This document shows positions 1 to 5,181 of a stretch of 5,356 nt of DNA, in pieces. The DNA comes from Deltaproteobacteria bacterium. GTDB taxonomy: Bacteria > Myxococcota_A > Polyangia > Haliangiales > Haliangiaceae. A program made the position numbers and the translations under genes. Below the pieces are notes generated by a model. It ran no database searches. It saw only the letters and a list, made by a program, of their open reading frames with translations, and was not told the origin of the DNA. Location of the stretch: positions 1 to 5,356 of the forward strand of contig JACCQV010001135.1 in the NCBI GenBank assembly GCA_013813945.1. The letters are read 5' to 3'. The number at the start of each line of letters is the position of its first letter. Position 1 is the stretch's first letter.

Positions 1-496
1 CACGAGCCAGTTCTTCAGCCCGGGGATCACCGAGGTCAAGGTCGCGATCTTCGACGACGCCGGCACGTCGGTGTGGGAGGGAACCGCGGGTGTCAACGAG
101 GTGCGCATGATCGTGGGAAGCGACAAGCGCGTGACGCTGATCCCGGCGGGGATCTACGGCGGCACCGGTTCGCAGCGTGCGGCTGCATTCATCAACCTGA
201 CCGGTGATCCGGTCACGCTCGACCTCGTGGGCGCCAATGGCCTTGCGTCGCACCGTGGCATCTCCCCCGGACCGAGCTTCGATATCAAGAAGGCCGTCAA
301 GCTCGACGCCCGGGAGTCGTCGTTCGACGTGACGGTCATGGTCAAGGGAGCCGAGCCGGTCGAGCTCAACTCGAAGGTGTCGCCGACGTACCAGTACGCC
401 GTCTGGAAGACCGGACGCGGAGCGTACCGGCTCATCCAGCTCGGTAACCTTCCGGAACCGGGGTCGCTGAAGCTGAAGAAGACGAAGAAGAAGTGA
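1..496 (+). CDS. 3' end of a beta-rich, probably exported protein (possibly AlgF-like)
   Basis: The frame starting at base 2 is open from the left edge to the TGA at 494-496, so the gene starts outside the window and about 164 residues are visible. A GTG at 71 lies in frame, but there is no reason to start there because coding continues upstream. The sequence is rich in alternating hydrophobic and polar residues (VKVAIFDDAG, VTLDLVGANG, FDVTVMVKGA), which suggests a beta-sandwich, and ends in a lysine-rich tail (KLKKTKKK). The stretch beginning FINLTGDPVTLDLVG, followed by a basic region and a second strand set, resembles from memory the second half of AlgF, the periplasmic accessory protein of alginate O-acetylation. 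That similarity is weak, and a generic DUF-type beta-domain protein is equally possible. No signal peptide can be checked because the N-terminus is missing. Third-position GC is high, so the coding call is much firmer than the function. A hairpin follows directly after the stop. Confidence 0.72.
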   Translation, partial: TSQFFSPGITEVKVAIFDDAGTSVWEGTAGVNEVRMIVGSDKRVTLIPAGIYGGTGSQRAAAFINLTGDPVTLDLVGANGLASHRGISPGPSFDIKKAVKLDARESSFDVTVMVKGAEPVELNSKVSPTYQYAVWKTGRGAYRLIQLGNLPEPGSLKLKKTKKK

Positions 497-501
497 CCGC
501 G

Positions 502-535
502 GGCACGGACCTCGCAAGCTTCCGGGTCCGCTGCC
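502..535 (+). terminator. Terminator-like hairpin after the first gene
   Basis: The arms GGCACGGACC (502-511) and GGTCCG-C-TGCC (525-535) pair over ten base pairs with a single bulged C at 531 and a 13-base loop. The hairpin begins six bases after the stop codon at 494-496. A short T run (547-550) lies about 11 bases beyond the stem, farther than in a classical intrinsic terminator, so efficient Rho-independent termination is uncertain. Confidence 0.42.
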
Positions 536-573
536 ACCGAAGCACGTTTTCAGCGACTCGGTCCGCTTCATGA

Positions 574-726
574 ATGGTCGCCTGGTACGATCACATCGTC
601 GTGCCGGCGCGCGGATCCCGCAACGAGGTCGGTCTGCGTGACGCGCTGGCCACGTTCCCGCAGCCAACCGCCGAAAGGGAAACGGTGGAGCTCGACGCGA
701 GTTCGAACGGCCGCCGCGAGGCGTAG
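574..726 (+). CDS. Possible 50-residue small ORF or gene fragment
   Basis: An ATG at 574 opens a 50-codon frame ending in TAG at 724-726, starting MVAWYDHIVVPARGSRNEVG. Almost every third codon position is G or C, as in the true genes of the window, which is the main reason for listing it. There is no purine-rich ribosome binding site before the ATG, and an in-frame TGA (571-573) directly precedes it. I recognise no family. It sits in a debris zone, so a leftover piece of a larger gene is at least as likely as an expressed small protein. Confidence 0.2.
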   Translation: MVAWYDHIVVPARGSRNEVGLRDALATFPQPTAERETVELDASSNGRREA

Positions 727-760
727 CCCCTGGGTCTCCCTGGTCGCAACTCGATGATCT

Positions 761-793
761 CCGATTAAACGTCATCGGCCTTACCGAGTAAAC
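761..793. repeat. Pair of near-identical 10-base direct repeats in an AT-richer patch
   Basis: CCGATTAAAC (761-770) and CCGAGTAAAC (784-793) differ at one base and are spaced 23 bases start to start, about two helical turns. They lie in a locally AT-richer island between the small ORF at 574-726 and the 3' side of the IS91 fragment. Such paired sites can be protein binding sites or the end of a mobile element. No partner end was identified, and two short copies could arise by chance. Confidence 0.28.
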
Positions 794-858
794 AGCCCCG
801 TCAGATCCCGGCCTTCCTGCACGGAATCCCCGCGGCGCCGAAACCGCTGTTTAAATTC

Positions 859-1079
859 CTAGGCGCACGCGACGAGGATCTCGTCATCGCACGCCTGGCA
901 ACGCACGCGCGCGAAGCCGTGGGCGAGCATCCCGCAACGCGATACCCGGCGAGCTCGCGATCGACGTAGCGTGGCAGGCCGCATCCGTCAGCATCGCGGA
1001 GTGTGGCGATCAGGGTCTGCGCGTGGCGCGAGACCAGCTCGTGCAGCACCGTGTGCTCGGGTGCGCGTCTCCTGGTTGC
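859..1079 (-). pseudogene. IS91-family transposase, N-terminal fragment with frameshift
   Basis: Reading leftward from about 1079, the frame gives RRRAPEHTVLHELV and then LPRYVDRELAGY, the opening of IS91-type (Y2) transposases. After the TAT codon at 944-942 the similarity moves to another frame: CGMLAHGFARVRCQAC, then DDEILVA, ending in TAG at 861-859. The second block is the cysteine-bearing zinc-binding domain that follows directly in intact family members (usual pattern CGxLAxGFARVRCxxC, then LVAFSCK). Five bases separate the blocks where six would be expected, so a one-base deletion near 937-941 explains the shift. The protein stops where the SCK motif should be, and the downstream catalytic HUH and tyrosine region is absent. 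No start codon is evident at the right end. This is a dead remnant. Its 5' side lies about 50 bases from the operator of the toxin-antitoxin operon. Confidence 0.85.
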
Positions 1080-1127
1080 TGTGCCCCAGCGCTTGTCCGG
1101 CCGCGCCGAACGTCGTCACTGGATAGC

Positions 1128-1147
1128 TGTAGCACACTGGTGCTACA
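1128..1147. promoter_or_regulatory. Perfect palindromic operator of the toxin-antitoxin operon
   Basis: TGTAGCAC (1128-1135) and GTGCTACA (1140-1147) are exact reverse complements separated by ACTG. The centre is about 35 bases before the antitoxin ATG. Ribbon-helix-helix antitoxins normally bind such palindromes in their own promoter, alone or with the toxin. A weak -10-like TACATT (1144-1149) overlaps the right arm, which would suit repression by occlusion; no convincing -35 box is visible. The regulatory role is inferred from position and symmetry. Confidence 0.72.
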
Positions 1148-1172
1148 TTGAGCTAAGCTGCAGGAACCGTAC

Positions 1173-1457
1173 ATGTCCACCACCACGATTCGCCTGCCCA
1201 AAGACTTGAAAGCACGCGTCGCAAAAGCGGCCGAGCGCGCCCGCACCACATCGCACAGCTTCATTCTCGAAGCCATTGCCGAGAAGGCCGAGCAAGATGA
1301 GGGTCGCGCCGATTTCGAAGCCACCGCCGACCAGCGCTATGCCAAGATCGTGGCGTCGGGCAAAACCATCCCTTGGGCCGACATGCGCCGCTATCTGGAG
1401 GATCGGGCTGCTGGCAAAAAGGCCGCCAAGCCCGTCGCGAAGAAGCTGGCCCGCTGA
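1173..1457 (+). CDS. Ribbon-helix-helix antitoxin (CopG/ParD-like) of a type II toxin-antitoxin pair
   Basis: This 94-residue protein is the antitoxin of the pair with the gene two bases downstream. Residues 1-45 form a ribbon-helix-helix DNA-binding domain: a short beta strand (TTTIRLPKDL), then helix A (KARVAKAAERA) and helix B beginning TSHSFILEAIAEKA. The C-terminal part contains the TIPWADMRRYLEDR segment typical of CopG-type antitoxins paired with RelE/ParE toxins; this region is expected to wrap the toxin. It ends in a basic alanine-lysine tail (GKKAAKPVAKKLAR), somewhat longer than in many homologues. The ATG start is supported by AGGA at 1162-1165 with seven bases of spacing. The palindrome at 1128-1147 is the likely autoregulatory site. 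The gene is intact although debris lies on both sides of the operon. The general family is clear; the exact ParD versus other subfamily is not. Confidence 0.93.
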   Translation: MSTTTIRLPKDLKARVAKAAERARTTSHSFILEAIAEKAEQDEGRADFEATADQRYAKIVASGKTIPWADMRRYLEDRAAGKKAAKPVAKKLAR

Positions 1458-1459
1458 GC

Positions 1460-1759
1460 GTGACCCGCATTGAATTCGCCCCCGAGATAACGCAAGACTT
1501 CGACAGAATCTTCGAGCACCTGACTGAGCATGAAGTCGAGGACGCCCCCTCGCGCATTCAAGACATCATCGCGGCCATCACCGTGCTGGAACGCAACCCA
1601 CTGATCGGCAGACCCGCGCGAGGCGATAAACGCGAGTTGGTCATCGGCCAGCGAGCGCGTGGCTATGTTGCGCTGTACCGGTATGCAACAGACATCGACA
1701 CCGTCTTTGTGCTGGCCGTGCGTGGGCAGAAAGAGGCGGGGTTTGAGCGAGGGTTGTAG
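1460..1759 (+). CDS. RelE/ParE-superfamily toxin
   Basis: The 99-residue product has the compact RelE/ParE fold pattern: an N-terminal helical hairpin (ITQDFDRIFEHLTEH, then IQDIIAAITVLERNP) followed by the beta-rich half with NPLIGRPARGDKRELVIG, RARGYVALYRY and VFVLAVRGQKEAGF. These are the conserved segments of the family. RelE members cleave mRNA at the ribosome, whereas ParE members poison DNA gyrase; sequence reading alone does not settle which. The open frame extends back to 1373 inside the antitoxin, but GTG at 1460 is the better start because it gives the normal family length and lies two bases after the antitoxin stop. There is no clear Shine-Dalgarno sequence, so coupled translation is likely. 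This keeps toxin output tied to antitoxin output. The gene shows no truncation or frameshift. Confidence 0.92.
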   Translation: MTRIEFAPEITQDFDRIFEHLTEHEVEDAPSRIQDIIAAITVLERNPLIGRPARGDKRELVIGQRARGYVALYRYATDIDTVFVLAVRGQKEAGFERGL

Positions 1760-1801
1760 CCGAGGGAGGTGAGCGGCTGGCCGAGCGACACGTGCGACGG
1801 C

Positions 1802-2130
1802 ATGGAACCAGGAGCGGCACCATTCGTACAATCCTCTGCACGACGCAACGAGAATCATGCCACGCCAGCTCTCGAGCGAGCGAGCGAGCGAGCGACCGCG
1901 AGCGGGTAGCGCACGATGCCGATCACGTGGAAGGGAACCGGCGACGCGCGCCAGAATTCGAGCGCGAGCAGGGTTCGCGGATCCTTGAGCAGCGTCGGGC
2001 GGCTGTCGATGCGTGCGCGGAGTAACCGATCGCGCGCGGCCGCATGCTCGTCGGTCCAGCGCAGCTCGGCGGGCGGCGACAGCCAGTGACCGCCGGAGTA
2101 AACGAGCACGGCCTCGTTGAGGCGAACCGC
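1802..2130 (-). pseudogene. Sulfotransferase-family gene, broken remnant
   Basis: Leftward from about 2130 one frame encodes AVRLNEAVLVYSGGHWLSPP, then LLKDPRTLLALEFWRAS (KDPR codons at 1986-1975) and VIGIVRYPLAVARSLARS. The KDPR...FWR and VRxPLxVAxSL blocks are hallmarks of a bacterial sulfotransferase family that uses PAPS as sulfate donor. The frame ends at TGA 1857-1855, but a different frame carries on through the CGAG repeat with SLESWRGMILVASCRGLYEW, which looks like the family's next segment (usual pattern GM...L.LWexY). A change in repeat number therefore probably broke the frame. The N-terminal phosphosulfate-binding loop (typically GMHRSGTS) is missing, as is the C-terminal third, so this is a pseudogene rather than a short active enzyme. 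Upstream of 2130 the same frame loses all resemblance. The family call is fairly firm; the original substrate is unknown. Confidence 0.75.
1873..1895. repeat. CGAG tetranucleotide repeat (five units plus CGA)
   Basis: Five uninterrupted CGAG units occupy 1873-1892 and a partial CGA follows at 1893-1895. On the minus strand the tract encodes the alternating ARSLARSL stretch of the sulfotransferase remnant and coincides with the point where the readable frame changes. Gain or loss of one four-base unit shifts the frame by one, as in known phase-variable surface-modification genes. Five units is short for active phase variation. Confidence 0.75.
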
Positions 2131-2544
2131 GTCGGTGCAATGGTTGCTTCGTTCACGATCGCGGCGTCGATAGCCGCCTTCGCCCTGGCGATCCGCACGC
2201 CGAGCTCCTTCGCTTTCGCTGCCGCCAGATTCTTGGCCGGAGCGGGCCATGTCGCACTGCGCCACTTGGCGCGTCTGGAGGTGCATCCAAGCGAGCTGTA
2301 TGATCCGCCGCATGATCGCCGCATACGCACCGCCGACAAGTCCGATCCGGACCTGGCTCGCCGAGCTAGGTGAGCACGTGACCGATGATCCATCGAGCAC
2401 CACCGTGATCGTGGTCTCGGCGGACGATCGTCGCGCGCGCGCGCCCTCACCGACGATCCGCACGATCGCGTGTCTCCCGGTCGAGCGCACCGATCATTGG
2501 CACGTTGCCACAGACGCCGAGCAGTACGCGGCCATCCGGGCCGA
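2131..2544. other. Accessory stretch without a recognisable intact gene
   Basis: Between the sulfotransferase remnant and the IS91 C-terminal fragment I find no gene I can defend. The minus strand around 2145-2250 encodes a helical, alanine- and lysine-rich stretch (NLAAAKAKELGVRIARAKAA) with coding-like composition and no clear family; it may be another gene fragment. On the plus strand, ATG 2312 to TGA 2599 is open for 95 residues, but its end runs antisense to the IS91 fragment and it lacks a ribosome binding site. Several long arginine- and serine-rich frames here are composition artefacts. Confidence 0.4.
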
Positions 2545-2719
2545 CGGTGGTGCGCGAGCTGGTGCGAGCGGCGGGATCGTCGAGACGATGCCGAGGTGAG
2601 CGAAGATCGGCGCGGTGACGTCGGGGTGTGACAGGAACGCGAGGACGCGCAGTGTCGCCGCATTGGGGGCATGTGGTGACCTCGGGCCCGTAAACTCGGC
2701 GCAGGAGTGCCGACCAATC
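2545..2719 (-). pseudogene. IS91-family transposase, C-terminal fragment with frameshift
   Basis: Leftward from 2719 one frame reads DWSALLRRVYGPEVTTCPQCG (cysteine codons at 2671-2669 and 2662-2660). From 2655 the similarity continues in a second frame as TLRVLAFLSHPDV, then IFAHLGI and PPLAPARAPP. Together these match the end of IS91-type transposases, where a zinc ribbon (CPxCGG) is followed directly by a LRVLAFI...P.V...IL.HLGL block and a proline-rich tail. The two blocks join at GGC|G|ACA, so a one-base gain or two-base loss near 2656 broke the frame. Everything N-terminal of the DWSALLRRV motif, including the catalytic region, is missing because the sequence to the right belongs to a recombinase fragment on the other strand. 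It cannot be the other end of the fragment at 859-1079 in simple order, since on the minus strand this C-terminal piece comes first. Confidence 0.85.
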
Positions 2720-2723
2720 AAGC

Positions 2724-2885
2724 GCCCTGTGGCTCGGGCACGAGTCGATCGAGACCCCCCAGATCTATCTGCACGCCGATCTTGGCCTCAAGGAGAAGGC
2801 CCTCGCGCACACCGCCTCGTCGGGCCTTGCCCCCGGGCGTTACCGCCCCGACGACAAGCTCCTCGACTTTCTGGAGGGCCTATGA
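2724..2885 (+). pseudogene. Tyrosine recombinase (integrase), C-terminal fragment
   Basis: The 53 visible residues begin ALWLGHESIETPQIYLHADL and end GRYRPDDKLLDFLEGL before TGA at 2883-2885. This is the C-terminal end of a tyrosine site-specific recombinase. The LGH box histidine (codon 2739-2741) and the nucleophilic tyrosine of IYLHADL (codon 2766-2768) remain, whereas the catalytic Arg-I and the HxxR motif that lie upstream are gone. The proline in ETPQIY replaces the usual threonine. The ALWLGHES...IYLHADL and LLxFLExL endings resemble recombinases that occur as overlapping trios (RIT elements), but this is from memory. The stop overlaps an ATG (ATGA at 2882-2885) that opens a frame of only 28 codons. 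Similarity ends abruptly at 2724, next to the opposite-facing IS91 fragment, so the fragment cannot be active alone. Confidence 0.85.
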
Positions 2886-3174
2886 TTATCCCGCGTCGAG
2901 TGTTGCCCCGGAGTCCCCGAACCGACGACGAGCGATGCGCTCGCCATGTGCGACTGAAATCGCCCTGATCCGTGAAGTGGTCGAACACCGAACATCGGAC
3001 GCCATGGCCACACGAGGCGTCGGGCTGCGCCCGATGTCCCGCGACGATGCGGATCCGTTGTGATCGAATCATCCGATGCGAGCTCGCTCGGCTCGATCAC
3101 CACCGATCTCGCCGCTGATCGCGGTATCATGCGTCGGGGCGTCAGGCGGCTTCTGCGCAGCTTTCCAGTGCTCG
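2886..3174. other. Gap between recombinase fragment and ATPase gene; nothing identified
   Basis: I see no gene, RNA or strong hairpin here. Plus-strand frames are arginine-rich and have no ribosome binding site. A short stretch near 3024-3063 (GLRPMSRDDADPL) superficially recalls the start of an acetyltransferase but stops after those residues. No convincing terminator for the leftward ATPase gene is visible; the stem CCGC/GCGG near 3111-3123 is only four base pairs. Confidence 0.4.
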
Positions 3175-5181
3175 TCAACTCAAGCGACCGCCGGTGCTGA
3201 GCGCCCCGCGATCACCGTACTCGTCGCGCGCCGCCCGCTCGAGATGGGCCGTCGAGATCGGAGCGCCTTCGCGGGCCGCGAGGAAGGCGCCACGCAGCAC
3301 GACGTTGCGGATGAAACCACCCGAGAGCTCGAAGCGCTGCGCGAGCCCGGTGAGGTCGAGATTTGGTGCGACGGGCGCCTCCGCCGGAATCAGTCGCTGC
3401 CAGAGCTCGAGCCGCGCCTCGTGATCGGGGAACGGAAACACGACCGTCGCCGACATCCTGCGCGCGATCGCGGGATCGATCGCGGACGCGATGTTGGTGG
3501 TGAAGGCCGCGATGCCCTGGAACTGCTCGAGCCGAGCCAGGATGAAGTTGGTCTCCAGGTTCGCGTTGCGATCATTCGACGACCGGACGTCGGTCGTCCG
3601 CTTGCCGAGGACGCTATCGGCCTCGTCGAACAACAGCATCGCGTGGCCCGCTTCTGCGGCATCGAACGCGCGAGCGAGGTTTTTCTCGGTCTCGCCGATC
3701 CACTTCGATGCGATGCGCGACAGATCGATCACGTAGAGGTCGAGCCCGAGCTCGCGCGCGATCAAGCCGGCGACCATCGACTTGCCCGTACCCGGTGGTC
3801 CCGAGAACAGCATGGTCAGGCCGAGCCCCTTCCCGAGCTTGCGCGCGAAGCCCCAGTCACCGAGCACTTCGTTGCGGTACGCGATCCGATCGGTGACACC
3901 GCGAATGCTGGCCATCACCTCGTCAGGCAGCACGAGATCGCTCCACTCCTGCGAGACCTCGACGCGCGTCGCGACCGTCGCGAGGTCACCCTCGAACATG
4001 CGCCGTACAGCCGACGCGATATGCGTGCGCGAGAGCATCGCCTCGCTGATCGTAGCGGCCTCGCGCGCGAGCTTGCAGGCGGCCGAGATCCCGCCGACGC
4101 CGAGGTTGTAGATGCCGGCGACCTCGCGCAGCTCGCGCTTGGTCATTGACGTCTGCTCCGGGAGAAACGCCCGCCACAGCGCGAGGCGTGCATCGCGCGC
4201 GGGGACCGGAATCTCGATCTCGACGATCGGCCGAGAGGTCGCGAGACTTCCTGTGATCGCGATCGTGTCGTGGGCGACGCCGAGCGTCTCGGCGAAGCGC
4301 TGCCGTGTCTCGGGCATGGCGAACAGCTCGTCGGCATCGCGCACGAACACCAGGGCGCGCTGAAGCACGGCCTCGCGAAGCGCGACGACGAGACTCGCCG
4401 GAGGAAGCCGGCGCCCGTCGATCACGAGCAAGCTCCGTCCCAACCGATGAGCCGCGGCTCGCATCACGAGCTCGCGACCGCTCCCACGAGCCCCGCGGAG
4501 CACGAGGACGCGATCGCGCTGGCGGATTGCGGCCGCGACGCGTTCCACGATCTCGACCGACAGCGGTGCGTTCACCGGTTGCGGGGCCACCAGTTCGACG
4601 CTCGCAGCCAGCTCCGGGTCGAGGTCGCGGAGCCCGAGGAGCCACGACGTGAGTCGCGGCGCGATCCGGATCGTCTGGAGCAGGAACGGACGGCTATCGA
4701 CACCGTCGAGGTGCAGCAGCCGGAGTCGACGAAGGAGAGCATCCGCAGCGAGATCGCGATGGAGCATCGCGGCCGCCTGGCTGTGCGCGATCGCGCGCGG
4801 CCGATACACGATGTCGAATAGCACGTCGAGCGTCGGAGCCGACGTGGCACCGAGGTGCGCGAGCAGTTGAGCAATCGCGGGGTCGGTCTCCGATGCCAGC
4901 AACACGGCCAGGAGGTCGGCGGTGCTCGAACCGAGCCCGAGCTCGCGGATGAGCTCGGCGAACGGAGTGCCCGGCAGATAATCGTGGTCCGCGACGAGTA
5001 CGCCCGGCACGGCCGGTCGCAGCAGCGCGTCGATGGTGCCCTGCCCGGCCCCGAGCATGCCTGTCGAGCGCCGCTGATTGACCGCGAGCTCGACGAGCAT
5101 GCGCGCGCGCGTCAGGTAGTCGTCGGCCGGGTCGCGACGCTTCGCCAGAAACGCGTTGCCGGGTTCCACCGCGGTCAGCAC
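3175..5181 (-). CDS. Tandem AAA+ ATPase with degenerate first and intact second module
   Basis: The 668-residue cytoplasmic protein has three parts. Residues 1-200 are helical with no catalytic motif and resemble the N-terminal domain of large bacterial winged-helix AAA ATPases. Residues 205-400 form a first AAA module with broken motifs: the Walker A loop is GARGSGRE (230-237), with Arg236 in place of lysine, and the Walker B is LVFVRDADEL (277-286), where RD replaces DE. Residues 413-640 form a canonical module: Walker A GPPGTGKS (461-468), pore-loop-like SKWIGETEKNL (492-502), Walker B MLLFDEAD (515-522), sensor 1 TTN (561-563), paired arginines 574-575 as candidate arginine fingers, and SGGFIRN (620-626) near sensor 2. 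Only the second module should hydrolyse ATP. This half resembles ATPases of extracellular contractile injection systems, but solitary relatives are common, so the substrate is unknown. The GTG start overlaps the upstream stop within GTGCTGA, which supports it over the internal ATG at 5100. Confidence 0.95.
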   Translation of the reverse strand: MLTAVEPGNAFLAKRRDPADDYLTRARMLVELAVNQRRSTGMLGAGQGTIDALLRPAVPGVLVADHDYLPGTPFAELIRELGLGSSTADLLAVLLASETDPAIAQLLAHLGATSAPTLDVLFDIVYRPRAIAHSQAAAMLHRDLAADALLRRLRLLHLDGVDSRPFLLQTIRIAPRLTSWLLGLRDLDPELAASVELVAPQPVNAPLSVEIVERVAAAIRQRDRVLVLRGARGSGRELVMRAAAHRLGRSLLVIDGRRLPPASLVVALREAVLQRALVFVRDADELFAMPETRQRFAETLGVAHDTIAITGSLATSRPIVEIEIPVPARDARLALWRAFLPEQTSMTKRELREVAGIYNLGVGGISAACKLAREAATISEAMLSRTHIASAVRRMFEGDLATVATRVEVSQEWSDLVLPDEVMASIRGVTDRIAYRNEVLGDWGFARKLGKGLGLTMLFSGPPGTGKSMVAGLIARELGLDLYVIDLSRIASKWIGETEKNLARAFDAAEAGHAMLLFDEADSVLGKRTTDVRSSNDRNANLETNFILARLEQFQGIAAFTTNIASAIDPAIARRMSATVVFPFPDHEARLELWQRLIPAEAPVAPNLDLTGLAQRFELSGGFIRNVVLRGAFLAAREGAPISTAHLERAARDEYGDRGALSTGGRLS

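Noticed and set aside
1758..1778. AGCCG/CGGCT hairpin after the toxin gene as a terminator
   Set aside because: A five-base stem with an 11-base loop and no T tract is expected by chance in this composition.
1391..2140. 249-residue minus-strand ORF
   Set aside because: It runs antisense through the intact toxin gene and has arginine- and alanine-rich composition. Only its short segment after the CGAG repeat carries sulfotransferase-like sequence, and that is described as part of the pseudogene.
2432..2444. Alternating CG run as a structural (Z-DNA) element
   Set aside because: The run is short and such runs are common in GC-rich genomes; nothing nearby suggests function.
2312..2599. 95-residue plus-strand ORF starting MIAAYAPPTSPIRTW
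   Set aside because: Composition is moderately gene-like, but there is no ribosome binding site or known family, and the last part is antisense to the IS91 C-terminal fragment, so its openness may be accidental.
1923..2717. 264-residue minus-strand ORF
   Set aside because: Its Arg/Ser/Pro-rich translation is a frame shadow across several unrelated fragments; the IS91 and sulfotransferase signals lie in the other minus frames.
3024..3063. Acetyltransferase-like start (GLRPMSRDDADPL)
   Set aside because: The resemblance is limited to about a dozen residues and stops at TGA with no continuation in another frame that I could see.
3076..4149. 357-residue plus-strand ORF
   Set aside because: It lies antisense to the ATPase gene, whose frame carries complete AAA motifs. 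The plus-strand translation is charged and low in recognisable pattern, a typical mirror of a GC-rich gene.
4270..4821. 183-residue plus-strand ORF
   Set aside because: It is also antisense to the ATPase gene and rich in Arg, Glu and Asp, with no motif or ribosome binding site.
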